Assembly: GCA_030038175.1 (NCBI GenBank)
Contig: JASHPN010000101.1
Location: forward strand, 1 to 34,215
Direction: 5' to 3'
Source: Verrucomicrobiia bacterium
GTDB lineage: Bacteria; Verrucomicrobiota; Verrucomicrobiia; Limisphaerales; UBA11358
Length of the DNA stretch: 34,215 bases
Position 1 is the stretch's first letter. Each line of letters begins with the position of its first letter. Position numbers and translations under genes: made by a program. The notes under the pieces are model-generated. The model worked only from the letters and a program-made list of their open reading frames with translations. It made no database searches and was not told where the DNA came from. Positions 8,322-16,830 of this stretch are shown piece after piece.

Positions 8322-8989
8322 TACATTACCGTCTGCTTCACCCCCGCGGAAGACGTTCTCTGAAGCAGCGACGCCACGCACAACAGCACAAACGACGATG
8401 CCCACAAGTAACAGCCGATCCTCAAATCCGCCCCATTTTTATTCCCAATCAGCACGAACACAAACGACCAAACTAAAATCAAGGCGCCGAGACCCAAACC
8501 CCGCAGCCAGCACAAATAGCGCGCATCGCGACCGGCCCATCCCATGAGGACGGGCGACGCCAGCATCAACAAATTCGCAAAAGTCAAAAGCAGATAATGA
8601 ATGGAAATCCATTGCCCCTGCAACGCCTGCGGCCAAAATTCGCTTTGCAAAATGGCCGTCTTCCAGCCGGGCATTTGATCAAAGGCCGGCACGCAGAAGG
8701 ACACGAGATAGATCACCCATGCCGCGATGGCAAGTGGACGTTCTTTGTGAATCATGGTTTTCATGGCTATTTTAAATTCACGGTTAAGCAGTGACAACTC
8801 GCCTGTCCGTTTCCGCGCCCGCACAAATGCCTCTTCCTCGCTGTCCCCGCATTTCCGCATTTCCGAAAACGAATCGAACAAATGCGTCTCCAATTCCCGC
8901 CGCGCATCCGGCGTAAGATGGCGCTGGGCCGACAATTCCTGGCGCCAGCTTTCAACCGCAGCGTTCAGATTGAAGGTTTGAGTTGCCAT
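8321..8989 (-). CDS. Membrane protein with permease-prefix (HAAS-like) N-terminal domain
   Basis: The 222-residue product begins with an amphipathic helical domain of about 70 residues (AVESWRQELSAQRHLTPDAR, then EEEAFVRARKRTGE) typical of the HAAS/permease-prefix domain that accompanies PadR regulators. Four hydrophobic spans follow, roughly at residues 80-98, 118-140, 153-172 and 178-198. The ATG at 8989 is chosen because it gives a canonical domain start; it overlaps the 3' end of the padR-like gene by 25 bases, implying translational coupling. Such pairs are known as regulator plus membrane target or sensor; the physiological signal is unknown. The stop codon lies at the very edge of a dispersed repeat, so the original C-terminus may have been altered. 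Confidence 0.75.
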   Translation of the reverse strand: MATQTFNLNAAVESWRQELSAQRHLTPDARRELETHLFDSFSEMRKCGDSEEEAFVRARKRTGELSLLNREFKIAMKTMIHKERPLAIAAWVIYLVSFCVPAFDQMPGWKTAILQSEFWPQALQGQWISIHYLLLTFANLLMLASPVLMGWAGRDARYLCWLRGLGLGALILVWSFVFVLIGNKNGADLRIGCYLWASSFVLLCVASLLQRTSSAGVKQTVM

Positions 8990-9300
8990 AATTTGGATAA
9001 GGTGTTGTGTACCGCCAGCCATTGATGGCGTTCGTTTTGAAGCGCCTTCCGCCCTTCCCGGCTCACCCTATAATATTTTCGTTCCCGCCCCGATTCCGCC
9101 TCCCGCCACTCGGATTCAATCAACCCCTCCCGTTCCAGCCGGTGCAGGACCGGATACAACATGCCATCGCTCCATTCAATATGCCCGCCGCTCAACTCGC
9201 GGACTTTTTGGATGATCTCATATCCATAACTCTCGCCGCTCGCCAAAATGGACAACACCATCGGTTTCGAGGAGGCGGCTACCAGATCTTTCGTAAGCAT
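8965..9300 (-). CDS. PadR family transcriptional regulator
   Basis: The 111-residue protein is a compact winged-helix repressor of the short PadR-s2 type: SILASGESYGYEIIQKV is the first helical part, HIEWSDGMLYPVLHRLEREG the recognition helix region, and ESGRERKYYRVSREGRKAL the wing, followed by a C-terminal dimerisation helix. Members bind palindromes in their own promoter and the promoter of adjacent membrane protein genes. The ATG at 9300 is preferred over the one at 9315, because the -10 hexamer of a near-perfect promoter lies between them; the upstream ATG is not transcribed. The downstream membrane protein gene overlaps it. Auto-repression is likely given an inverted repeat in the promoter spacer. 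Confidence 0.9.
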   Translation of the reverse strand: MLTKDLVAASSKPMVLSILASGESYGYEIIQKVRELSGGHIEWSDGMLYPVLHRLEREGLIESEWREAESGRERKYYRVSREGRKALQNERHQWLAVHNTLSKLWQLKPSI

Positions 9301-9306
9301 GGGAGA

Positions 9307-9335
9307 TTTATACATTGTAGCTCAATGCGTGTCAA
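9307..9335 (-). promoter_or_regulatory. Strong sigma-70-type promoter with operator-like inverted repeat
   Basis: On the minus strand: -35 TTGACA (9330-9335, 6 of 6), 17-base spacer, -10 TATAAA (9307-9312, 5 of 6), then 6 bases to the ATG at 9300. Transcription should begin at the start codon. The spacer contains ATTG-N5-CAAT (9314-9326), a 13-base inverted repeat positioned where a bound PadR dimer would block RNA polymerase; the operator role is inference. Confidence 0.75.
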
Positions 9336-9366
9336 GGCTTAAACTAATTGGCGGGAGCAAGAGAAA

Positions 9367-9446
9367 GGAGCGCGGCTGTGTCGTCCCGACCAGCCGCAGC
9401 GAATTCGTCGGTGCTGCGGCTGGCGCTACGCACACAGCCACGCTCC
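9367..9446. repeat. Dispersed inverted-repeat element, well-preserved copy
   Basis: Outer arms GGAGCGCGGCTGTGT (9367-9381) and ACACAGCCACGCTCC (9432-9446) pair with one mismatch; inner arms CCAGCCGCAGC (9390-9400) and GCTGCGGCTGG (9413-9423) pair perfectly. The whole unit can fold into a long hairpin. A degenerate relative lies at 5616-5730. Situated between the second pseudopilin gene and the padR promoter. Confidence 0.75.
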
Positions 9447-9466
9447 GAAAACAATTATCTGTTCTT

Positions 9467-10108
9467 CTAATTTCCCGTCCATTTGTAATCATAATTGGGC
9501 GGTGGTTCGTACCAAAATGGAAATCCGTTCGCGCCGCCGGTGCCATTCCAATACATTTTGACGTAGCTCACATGCCCATCCACAAATCCGCCGACGCCCT
9601 GCGCGTCCGGGCGTTGCGTTTGCACCGGCGGCGTATGCCAGCTTTCTCCCAGACCGCCGATAATCTCCCCGTTTAAATCGGTTTTCGCCGTGTCGTGAAC
9701 CGTGGAAAAGAGCCGATTGGCCATCCCGTAATCGTTGTTTGTCCGCGCGGCGCCGTTGAAACCGTAACTCGAATAATGCGTCAGCGATAGCTCGTAAAGA
9801 CTGCCAGGTGTGTCGCACGGACAAACAAAAACCGCATGATTGGTCGCGGAGGTAACGTAGGTAAGGACGGAATCTTTATAGGAATAATAAACGTCATTGG
9901 TAAATCCAAATTCGTCGCCGTGATCATCCGCATACATGTGAATCGCCACATTGATCTGCCGGACGTTATTGACGCACGTGCTTCGTTTGGCTACGGCGGA
10001 GGTTCGGTTCAAAACCGGCAGCAACATCGCCGCCAAAATGCCGATAATGGCGATCACCACCAGCAATTCAATCAGAGTGAACGCGCTCCGGGAGCGCACG
10101 ATTAACAT
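9467..10108 (-). CDS. Type II secretion/type IV pseudopilin-like protein
   Basis: The 213-residue product has a 9-residue basic leader, then [20 protein letters not shown], the textbook prepilin N-terminus with the conserved Glu5. The residue before the cleavage site is Ala. The globular part ends with [13 protein letters not shown], the DG-H element of the large pseudopilin family common in Verrucomicrobiota. It should be processed by prepilin peptidase and sit in the inner membrane. Its specific role is unknown; genomes of this group carry many paralogues. The gene is monocistronic, read from a promoter whose -10 lies 6 bases upstream of the ATG. The first pseudopilin in this window (1814-2419) shares the architecture but little sequence. 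Confidence 0.88.
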   Translation of the reverse strand: MLIVRSRSAFTLIELLVVIAIIGILAAMLLPVLNRTSAVAKRSTCVNNVRQINVAIHMYADDHGDEFGFTNDVYYSYKDSVLTYVTSATNHAVFVCPCDTPGSLYELSLTHYSSYGFNGAARTNNDYGMANRLFSTVHDTAKTDLNGEIIGGLGESWHTPPVQTQRPDAQGVGGFVDGHVSYVKMYWNGTGGANGFPFWYEPPPNYDYKWTGN

Positions 10109-10114
10109 AACCGC

Positions 10115-10143
10115 TTTATACCTCGCTGTTCAATGTAATGCAA
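10115..10143 (-). promoter_or_regulatory. Sigma-70-type promoter of the second pseudopilin gene
   Basis: On the minus strand: -35 TTGCAT (10138-10143), 17-base spacer, -10 TATAAA (10115-10120), then 6 bases to the ATG at 10108. The geometry is identical to the padR promoter and predicts a leaderless mRNA. Confidence 0.6.
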
Positions 10144-10180
10144 ATGAATTTTGAGCGATGGATTTCCGTAACCCGATGTG

Positions 10181-10200
10181 GGGCGGGCGTCCCGCCTGCC
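10181..10200. repeat. Short dispersed palindromic repeat, copy 2
   Basis: GGGCGGGCGTCCCGCCTGCC contains the hairpin GGCGGG-CGT-CCCGCC. It matches the minus-strand sequence at 8302-8321 in 17 of 20 positions. It lies just beyond the coaB stop codon, in the gap to the pseudopilin gene. Confidence 0.55.
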
Positions 10201-10210
10201 CTGCGCGACG

Positions 10211-10867
10211 TTAGCCGGCTTTCAAAAACTTCTCCAAAGCATCGAACAGGAGCACCGGCCCGGCGAAATGCCCCGTCGCGCCCTTGCCGCCGACCAATCC
10301 AAAGCCTTCGCCGTAAACCGGGCCGTTCACCACGCACAAATCGGTTTTACATTCCTCAATTTGTTGTTGCGCGGCGGCGAGCGCGTCCGCGCGTTTGCCC
10401 TCGGCCTCGAATTTCCACCCGATAATTTTTGCCTGCGGATACCATCCCCGCAGTTCATAAATAATTTTGGGCGTCGGAACGAACTCGACGAGCAATTTGC
10501 CGCGCCGGCTCGAAATTTTTTTGGCATCTTTTATTTCAGAGAGTTTGCCGCCCTCATTGGGCTCAAAAATGCGGCCAAACGCAAAATCGCTCACCGCCGC
10601 CGCGTGAAAAATCGCGTCCGCCTTTTTTGCGGAAAGCAATTTCAACTTTTCCCGCAGGTCCGCCGTCGTATTAAACGTTTCGACCTGTTGCGCTTTGCGC
10701 AAGCCCGTGTGCACCGCCATTTCGCCGATCAGCAAAATGACCCTGTGCCCGCGCGCGACGAGGTAATTGGCCAGTTCCGTGCCCAAACGGCCGGTGGAAA
10801 AGTTCGTGAGCCGGCGCACTTCATCCAATGGTTCATACGTCGGCCCCGCAGTCACTATGCAGTTCAT
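10211..10867 (-). CDS. coaB: Phosphopantothenate--cysteine ligase, stand-alone CoaB
   Basis: The enzyme joins cysteine to 4'-phosphopantothenate in coenzyme A synthesis. The 218-residue protein corresponds to the C-terminal half of the common bifunctional CoaBC (Dfp): it opens with CIVTAGPTYEPLDEVRRLTN, continues with the NFSTGRLG nucleotide-binding loop, and has the AAAVSDF element and the late TDLCVVN element. The flavin-dependent decarboxylase half (CoaC) is not fused and not next to it. The ATG at 10867 is chosen over one 18 bases upstream because a -10-like hexamer lies 6 bases before it. The gene is divergent from the Hsp70 gene, with a 270-base gap containing a dispersed repeat. Confidence 0.88.
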   Translation of the reverse strand: MNCIVTAGPTYEPLDEVRRLTNFSTGRLGTELANYLVARGHRVILLIGEMAVHTGLRKAQQVETFNTTADLREKLKLLSAKKADAIFHAAAVSDFAFGRIFEPNEGGKLSEIKDAKKISSRRGKLLVEFVPTPKIIYELRGWYPQAKIIGWKFEAEGKRADALAAAQQQIEECKTDLCVVNGPVYGEGFGLVGGKGATGHFAGPVLLFDALEKFLKAG

Positions 10868-10873
10868 ACAAAA

Positions 10874-10901
10874 AACATAAGCCATAGAAAACGTTTGTCC
10901 A
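10874..10901 (-). promoter_or_regulatory. Putative sigma-70-type promoter of coaB
   Basis: On the minus strand: -35 TGGACA (10896-10901, 5 of 6), 16-base spacer, -10 TATGTT (10874-10879, 4 of 6), then 6 bases to the ATG at 10867. The alternative upstream ATG lies inside this promoter. Confidence 0.45.
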
Positions 10902-10954
10902 TGAATTGCGCGAAATCGCCACAGAAAAACATTGCGCAGTTTGCACTCCGTGAA

Positions 10955-11041
10955 CCGGTTTAGTTAGAGCCTCCCGACGTCCGATCTCCGCCACAAGGCT
11001 ACGCCCCGGCAGGCGGCTCCTACGCAATTAAAGAACGCAAG
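10955..11041 (-). repeat. Dispersed repeat, 87-base copy
   Basis: Read on the minus strand it begins CTTGCGTTCTTTAATTGCG and ends GGAGGCTCTAACTAAACCGG. Both ends recur at 22661-22714 with the middle replaced or deleted, so the two are members of one family. It occupies the gap between the divergent coaB and Hsp70 genes. Confidence 0.65.
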
Positions 11042-11139
11042 TGCGGTGGCGAAGGCCGGCGGTTATGATACCGCCATTTTTAATTTTTCCTTTTTCCTTT
11101 TTAATTCCGCCGTATTTCATGATTCAATCTGCGGCGCGC

Positions 11140-13050
11140 ATGAACAAAATCGTCGGCATAGACCTGGGCACCACCAATTCGCTGGTGGCCACGGTGGACT
11201 CGGGCATTCCCTTTGTCATTGCGGACGCCGACGGGCAGCGCCTCACGCCGTCGGTTGTTCATTTCCCGGCTCCGGACGCGGAGCCCGTTGTCGGACGCGA
11301 GGCCAACCACATCCGCCTCCTCAGACCAGCCGAAACGGTTTATTCCATCAAACGCTTCATTGGCCGGCGCGGCACGGAAATTGCCGAACAGGAAAAGCCG
11401 GCGACGTTCGCCCTCCATTGCGATAGCGGGCCGGCCACAGTCACCATTCACGGCAAAAACAGGCGGCCCGAGGAAATCTCCGCCGAAGTCCTGAAAAAGT
11501 TGAAGCGTGACTCGGAAAACTATTTTGGGGAACCGGTCACGCGCGCGGTCATCACCGTTCCGGCCTATTTCAATGACGCGCAGCGCGCGGCGACCAAACG
11601 GGCCGGTGAACTCGCCGGCTTTACGGTCGAACGAATTCTGAATGAGCCGACTGCCGCCGCCCTCGCCTATGGCCTGGACAAACTCAAAGAAAAATCAAAG
11701 ATCGCGGTCTATGACCTGGGCGGAGGCACGTTTGACCTTTCGATTTTGGAATTGAATGAAGGTGTCTTTCAAGTCCTCGCTACCAACGGAAACACACAGC
11801 TTGGCGGAGATGACCTGGACAAGCGAATCGTCCAGTTCCTCATTGAACAATTGGCAAACAAATCGGAAATCCGGCAATTGGACGACCCAATCATTTTATC
11901 CCGTCTTCGGGAAGCCGCCGAAACCGCGAAAATCAAATTATCCGCGGAAACCGAGGCCGAGATTTCCCTCCCTTTCCTCACCCCCAATCTGTCGTTTCAC
12001 TACGTGCTTACGCGCGAGATACTGGAAACTCTCACCCGGGACATCATTGGACGCACTCGCGCCCATTGTCTGCGCGCGCTGGCGGACGCCCGGATGGAGG
12101 CCAAAGATTTGGACCAGGTCATTTTAGTGGGCGGCCAGACGCGGATGCCGCTGGTGCGGCGATTTGTCGCCGACCTTTTTGGCTGCGCGGAGTTTGAAGA
12201 AACGCGCGGTTCGCTCCGGTTGGGAACTGAGTTCCACCAGGCGAGCGGACCGCAATTGAATACGTCGCAAAATCCGGATGAAGCCGTCGCCCTGGGCGCG
12301 GCCATCCAAGCGGAGATTTTGAGCGGCGGTTTTAAAAATGTTTTGTTGCTGGACGTGACTCCGCTTTCGCTGGGCATTGAGACCTTCGGCGGATTGATGA
12401 ACGTGTTGATTCCACGCAACACGACGATTCCCGTGAAGGCCGGGGAAATGTTCACCACGGCGGTGGACAACCAGCGCTCGATGCTGATCCATGTGCTGCA
12501 GGGCGAACGCGAGCGCGCCCGGGACAATTGGAGCCTTGGGAAATTCACGCTCGAATTTGAGGCCGCGCCGCGTGGCGCGGCCCGCGTGGGCGTACAGTTC
12601 GAGATAGACGCAAACGGAATCCTTCACGTGCTCGCGCGCGACGTCAAAACGGGGCAGGAAAAGATCGTGGAAATGAAATCCGCCGTGGACGTGGACGACT
12701 CCGCGGTGCAGAAAATGGTGGAGGAATCCGTCGCCCATGCCTTTGAGGATTTAGACGCGCGTCGCTGGATTGAGGCAAAGTTGAAGGCAAAGGATACGCT
12801 GGCGGCCACCAAAAACGCGCTGGCAGTCTCATCGAACGAGATCGAGACCAAATACCGTCGCAAAATCGAAACCGCCGCCGACGCCGTCGAAAAGGCGCTC
12901 GCGGTGGACGATTCTCAGGCCGGGGCGGGCGCGTTGAAACAACTTCAATCCGCGGTCACGGCCCTGGACGAAGTCACACGGCCACTGGCTGAAATGCTGA
13001 TGGATAAAGCGATCGAAGCCATGTTGAAGAAGCGCGGGATCATTCAGTAA
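11140..13050 (+). CDS. dnaK: Hsp70-family chaperone (DnaK-like)
   Basis: An ATP-driven chaperone of 636 residues. The ATPase domain shows the phosphate-1 motif [12 protein letters not shown], the [14 protein letters not shown] segment, phosphate-2 [14 protein letters not shown] and the adenosine motif [16 protein letters not shown]. The linker and substrate-binding domain follow ([17 protein letters not shown]), then a helical lid ending [14 protein letters not shown], more like HscA-type lids than the EEVD-like tail of DnaK. There is an extra stretch of about 25 residues before [11 protein letters not shown] that standard DnaK lacks. The ATG at 11140 is chosen because it places the first conserved strand at the N-terminus; the frame is open 33 codons further up but codes for a non-conserved hydrophobic string. 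No grpE, dnaJ or iron-sulfur genes are adjacent, so this is probably a secondary Hsp70 and the gene symbol is family-level. Confidence 0.85.
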   Translation: MNKIVGIDLGTTNSLVATVDSGIPFVIADADGQRLTPSVVHFPAPDAEPVVGREANHIRLLRPAETVYSIKRFIGRRGTEIAEQEKPATFALHCDSGPATVTIHGKNRRPEEISAEVLKKLKRDSENYFGEPVTRAVITVPAYFNDAQRAATKRAGELAGFTVERILNEPTAAALAYGLDKLKEKSKIAVYDLGGGTFDLSILELNEGVFQVLATNGNTQLGGDDLDKRIVQFLIEQLANKSEIRQLDDPIILSRLREAAETAKIKLSAETEAEISLPFLTPNLSFHYVLTREILETLTRDIIGRTRAHCLRALADARMEAKDLDQVILVGGQTRMPLVRRFVADLFGCAEFEETRGSLRLGTEFHQASGPQLNTSQNPDEAVALGAAIQAEILSGGFKNVLLLDVTPLSLGIETFGGLMNVLIPRNTTIPVKAGEMFTTAVDNQRSMLIHVLQGERERARDNWSLGKFTLEFEAAPRGAARVGVQFEIDANGILHVLARDVKTGQEKIVEMKSAVDVDDSAVQKMVEESVAHAFEDLDARRWIEAKLKAKDTLAATKNALAVSSNEIETKYRRKIETAADAVEKALAVDDSQAGAGALKQLQSAVTALDEVTRPLAEMLMDKAIEAMLKKRGIIQ

Positions 13051-13095
13051 AGAAATATTCTTTGAATTTGTTTCAATTCCGCGCCACATTGCCGC

Positions 13096-15417
13096 GTGAA
13101 AATTGCAATGATCCTAGTGGGAGGGTTGCTCGCTTTCGCCGCGACCGCCGGGGAAACCAATTTCATTTATCATCACGGGTGGATTGACCTCAATAAGAAC
13201 GGCAGGATGGATATCTACGAAGATCCATCGCAACCGATTCAGAAACGCGTGAACGATTTGCTCCGGCGCATGACGCTGGATGAAAAAATCGGGCAACTTT
13301 GGCAGGGGCCGATGGCCCCGGATTCGGACATCACCATGGCCACCACATTGCGAAAAGGAGAGGCCGGTTCGTTCATGGACGGCTCGGTGCTCATCGAGAC
13401 GCCCATCATGCGAAACCTCCTTCAACACATCGCCGTCGAACAAAGCCGGCTGGGTATCCCGCTCATTTTCGGGCATGACGCCATCCACGGTTTTCGCACG
13501 GTGTTTCCGATTCCCCTCGGCGAGTCCTGCGCGTGGGAACCGGAATTATTCGAGCGCACTCAGACCATCTCCGCGCGCGAATGCGCCGCCGCCGGCATTG
13601 ATTGGACGTTTTCACCCATGGTAGATCTTGCCCGCGACCCGCGTTGGGGCCGGATCGCCGAAGGTTTTGGCGAGGACCCCTATTTGGGAGCGCTGGATAC
13701 GGCCGCAAACGTGCGGGGGTTCCAGGGCACAAACGCGGCGGATCCCGACCGCGTGGTTGCCTGCCTCAAGCACTACGTCGGCTACGGCGCCGCCGAAGGC
13801 GGCCGCGATTATAACACCACGGAAATTTCCAAATTCACCCTTCGGAATTTTTATTTGCCGCAGTTCAAAGCCGGCGTGGACGCCGGCGCCTGGACCATTA
13901 TGAGCGCGTTCAATGACCTCGACGGGATGCCCGCCAGTGCGAACGCGTTCACCCTCACGGACGTTCTCCGAAAAGAATGGAAATTCAGAGGCTTCGTCGT
14001 GAGCGATTATGATTCGGTGACAGAATTGATTGATCACGGCATCGCCGCCGACGATGCCGAAGCCGCGCGGTTCGCTTTGACTGCCGGCGTGGACATGGAA
14101 ATGATTTCGACCAGCTACCGCGATACCCTGGCACAACAGGTTAAAGCAAAGGAAATTCCCGAATCGGTCATTGACCAAGCCGTTCGCCGGGTGCTCACGG
14201 TGAAATTTGCCAAAGGCCTTTTTGAACATCCCTACACGGACCCCTCCCGCTATAAAACGGCATATCTCCTGCCGGATGCCATCGCCCTGGCCCATGAAGC
14301 CGCGGCCAAGTCCACGGTCCTGCTCAAAAATGACGACAACCTCCTGCCCTTGTCGAAACATGTCAAAATTGCGCTCATTGGACCCATGGGCGCGGATGCG
14401 GAGGAAATGGTCGGCCCCTGGTATTCCCGCGCTCACAGCAACGAGATCGTTTCGCTCGCCACCGGAATTCGGTCGAAGCTCGCGCCGGACGGCCAGTTGC
14501 AGGTGGCTCGCGGCTGTGCGTTGCTGGAAACCGGCAAGGCGCGTTCCCATATTGAAAATTTTTCGCCGATCGTTGAAATTCCAACCGGCAGCAATGAAAT
14601 TACGGACGCCGTGGCGCTGGCAAAAACTGCCGACGTCGTAGTGATGGCGCTGGGCGAACCGCGTGATTGGAGCGGTGAGGATGCCAGCCGCTCCACGTTG
14701 GATTTGCCTGGGCGGCAAATGGAATTGCTCAACGACGTGGCGGCAACCGGCAAACCCATTGTTGTGGTATTGTTCAACGGACACCCGCTGACGCTGCCGG
14801 GAGTCTTCGCCAAAGCGACGGCGGTCCTGGAAGCGTGGTTTCCAGGCATCCAGGCCGGAAACGGGGTGGCCGACAATTTGTTCGGTGACGTGGACCCCAG
14901 TGGCCGATTGACCACAACCTTGCTCTACAGTGTTGGACAGGCGCCGATGTATTACAATCATGACGCCACTGGCCGGCCCGGCTTTGGCCATTGGCACGGG
15001 AATTATGTGGACGGCCCGACCGTCCCTTTTCTGCCTTTTGGTTACGGACTCACCTATACCACCTTTGAATATGGGAACGTTCAACTGAGTTCAGGCATTT
15101 TGAAATCGGGGGGAACGCTCACGGCAAGCGCGACATTAACCAATACCGGCAAACGCCCCGGCACCGAGGTGGCGCAGTTCTACCTTCGCGACCTCGCATT
15201 TGCCGCCGGCACGCGCCCGGTGCGGGAGCTCAAAGGATTTCAAAAAATCCTGTTGCAACCGGGCGAAACGCGCAATGTGAGTTTCGAGATCACTCCGAAT
15301 GAACTGGGCGCTTATAGCGCGGACGGCCAATGGATCGTCCAGCCGGGAGAATTTCAGGTCTGGATTTGCCCTAACAGCGCCGCCGGGCATCCGGCGGAGT
15401 TTGAGTTGGAAAAGTAA
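13096..15417 (+). CDS. bglX: Secreted beta-glucosidase, glycoside hydrolase family 3
   Basis: The enzyme releases terminal beta-linked glucose (or xylose) from oligosaccharides in the periplasm or outside the cell. The 773-residue protein has a signal peptide (about residues 1-19, ending ATA-G), then a Ca-loop-like DLNKNGRMDIYED, the GH3 N-terminal barrel (RMTLDEKIGQLWQG; GHDAIHGFRTVFPIP; ACLKHYVGYGA), with the nucleophile Asp304 in FVVSDYDSV. The C-terminal alpha/beta sandwich (STVLLKNDDNLLPLS; ALGEPRDWSGEDASR) carries the likely acid/base region, and a fibronectin-III-like domain closes the protein (GTEVAQFYLRD; VRELKGFQKILLQPGET). The start is GTG at 13096, giving the full signal peptide; an ATG lies four codons further in. 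Gene symbol reflects family resemblance to BglX; substrate not decided. Confidence 0.92.
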   Translation: MKIAMILVGGLLAFAATAGETNFIYHHGWIDLNKNGRMDIYEDPSQPIQKRVNDLLRRMTLDEKIGQLWQGPMAPDSDITMATTLRKGEAGSFMDGSVLIETPIMRNLLQHIAVEQSRLGIPLIFGHDAIHGFRTVFPIPLGESCAWEPELFERTQTISARECAAAGIDWTFSPMVDLARDPRWGRIAEGFGEDPYLGALDTAANVRGFQGTNAADPDRVVACLKHYVGYGAAEGGRDYNTTEISKFTLRNFYLPQFKAGVDAGAWTIMSAFNDLDGMPASANAFTLTDVLRKEWKFRGFVVSDYDSVTELIDHGIAADDAEAARFALTAGVDMEMISTSYRDTLAQQVKAKEIPESVIDQAVRRVLTVKFAKGLFEHPYTDPSRYKTAYLLPDAIALAHEAAAKSTVLLKNDDNLLPLSKHVKIALIGPMGADAEEMVGPWYSRAHSNEIVSLATGIRSKLAPDGQLQVARGCALLETGKARSHIENFSPIVEIPTGSNEITDAVALAKTADVVVMALGEPRDWSGEDASRSTLDLPGRQMELLNDVAATGKPIVVVLFNGHPLTLPGVFAKATAVLEAWFPGIQAGNGVADNLFGDVDPSGRLTTTLLYSVGQAPMYYNHDATGRPGFGHWHGNYVDGPTVPFLPFGYGLTYTTFEYGNVQLSSGILKSGGTLTASATLTNTGKRPGTEVAQFYLRDLAFAAGTRPVRELKGFQKILLQPGETRNVSFEITPNELGAYSADGQWIVQPGEFQVWICPNSAAGHPAEFELEK

Positions 15418-15433
15418 TTTGCTAAGCTGGGGC

Positions 15434-16819
15434 ATGAACGATGGTTTAAAAAGCAAATCGCTTTGCCGGCGGCTTAACAAATTCCTTCGCGCTGACGAAC
15501 TCATTTCTGATCCGGCGAGGCTCGCCAGCTATGCCGGCGATAAATGGTTTGCCGCGCATCAGCCCGATGCCGTTGCCCTGCCCCGCAATGCCGAGTCAGT
15601 TTCGCGCATTCTGAAATTTGCCAATCGCCATAAAATTCCAGTGACCGCTCGCGGCGCAGGCTACGGCTATGTGGGAGGCTGCGTGCCGGTCCGCGGTGGA
15701 ATTGTCCTTTCGCTGGAACGGATGAATCGCATCCTGGAAATCAACGAAAAGGACTTTGTTACCGTCGTTCAGCCGGGAGTGAATACGAAGAAAATCCAGG
15801 ATGCCGTTGAAAAGAAAGGGCTTTTTTATCCGCCGGACCCGGCCAGCCGCGCTGACAGTTTCATTGGCGGCAATCTCGCCACCAATGCCGGCGGGCCGCG
15901 CTGTTTGAAATACGGAGTGACTCGCGATTATGTCCTGGGCCTGGAAGTCGTTCTGGCGGATGGGAGGATTTTGCGGCTGGGCGGGCGCACCCACAAAAAC
16001 AAGACCGGCTTTGATTTGGTGAAATTGTTTGTCGGCTCGGAAGGGCTGCTGGGCGTTATTACCGAAGCGACGTTGAAATTGATTCCGCTGCCTCCGTTTC
16101 GCGCCACCCTGGCCGCCGGTTTTGACGCCATGCCCAATGCCATCCGGGCGTTGCAGGCCATTTTGGCCGCCGGATTTTTGCCCTGCGCCCTGGAGCTCGC
16201 GGACCAATTCACGCTCGCCGCGGCGGCCAGATACACCGGAAGCCGCCGTCTCGGCGTTTGTAAAGCCCATTTAATCGTGGAATTGGACGGGCAGGAACGA
16301 TCCGTGCGCGGGGAACTGCCGGCCGTTGAACGAATTATCAGGCGATTTAAACCCGAATTTGTTGATCGCGGTCTCGGCGACCGTGAATGCGAAAAGGTCT
16401 GGCAAATTCGGCGCGACTTTTCGTTTTCCCTGCGCGCGACCGGCCTGACCAAATTGAATCAGGACATCGTCGTGCCACGAGGGAAGCTTGAAGAACTATT
16501 TGCCTTTGCCGCCCGGCTGCAGCGCGCGTCGGGCCTGCAACTGGCCTGTTTCGGCCACGCCGGAGACGGCAACATTCACACCAATATCATGGTGGATCTG
16601 GACAAGCCCGGCGCCCGGGCGCGCAGCGACGCGGCGCTGGACGAATTGTTTCGCTGGGTGCTGGCACACGGCGGCGCCATTACCGGGGAGCACGGCATTG
16701 GCCTCGCCAAAAAGCGCTGGTGGCCTCTCGCCGTCTCGAAGGAAGTCCGCGACCTGCATGGCGCGCTGAAACGCTCGCTCGATCCCAACGGCATCCTGAA
16801 TCCGGGAAAATTTATTTAA
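15434..16819 (+). CDS. glcD: FAD-linked oxidase of the GlcD/D-lactate dehydrogenase family
   Basis: The 461-residue flavoenzyme probably oxidises a D-2-hydroxy acid (glycolate or D-lactate). The FAD-binding PCMH domain is clear: TARGAGYGYVGGCVPVRGG, PPDPASRADSFIGGNLATNA, the GGPRCLKYGVTRDYV loop and FVGSEGLLGVITEATLKL. The C-terminal domain has CFGHAGDGNIHTNIMVD and TGEHGIGLAKKRWW, the signature of the family. The ATG at 15434 lies 17 bases after the GH3 stop codon, so co-transcription with it is likely; the frame is open further upstream but only over the GH3 gene. The partner subunits GlcE and GlcF are absent, so it may act alone, as in the single-chain D-lactate dehydrogenases. The gene symbol is by family resemblance. 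Confidence 0.85.
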   Translation: MNDGLKSKSLCRRLNKFLRADELISDPARLASYAGDKWFAAHQPDAVALPRNAESVSRILKFANRHKIPVTARGAGYGYVGGCVPVRGGIVLSLERMNRILEINEKDFVTVVQPGVNTKKIQDAVEKKGLFYPPDPASRADSFIGGNLATNAGGPRCLKYGVTRDYVLGLEVVLADGRILRLGGRTHKNKTGFDLVKLFVGSEGLLGVITEATLKLIPLPPFRATLAAGFDAMPNAIRALQAILAAGFLPCALELADQFTLAAAARYTGSRRLGVCKAHLIVELDGQERSVRGELPAVERIIRRFKPEFVDRGLGDRECEKVWQIRRDFSFSLRATGLTKLNQDIVVPRGKLEELFAFAARLQRASGLQLACFGHAGDGNIHTNIMVDLDKPGARARSDAALDELFRWVLAHGGAITGEHGIGLAKKRWWPLAVSKEVRDLHGALKRSLDPNGILNPGKFI

Positions 16820-16830
16820 TACCCCGTCGC

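Noticed and set aside
8034-8405. Open frames of about 120 codons on both strands in the gap upstream of recG
   Set aside because: They overlap one another, cross a repeat and the end of the membrane protein gene, and show neither start signals nor domains.
11058-11090. Hairpin GGCGGT-TATGAT-ACCGCC followed by T-rich sequence, as a terminator
   Set aside because: The stem is only 6 bp, and no plus-strand gene leads into it; it is more likely a part of the Hsp70 gene's leader.
13612-15084. A 490-codon open frame opposite the GH3 gene
   Set aside because: It is the shadow of a GC-rich coding region on the other strand; the GH3 protein is complete with all motifs, and the antisense product has no recognisable domain.
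15400-15433. Leaderless-type promoter in front of the glcD-like gene
   Set aside because: The hexamers at the expected distance match at only about 3 of 6, and the gene is 17 bases after the GH3 gene, so read-through is the simpler explanation.
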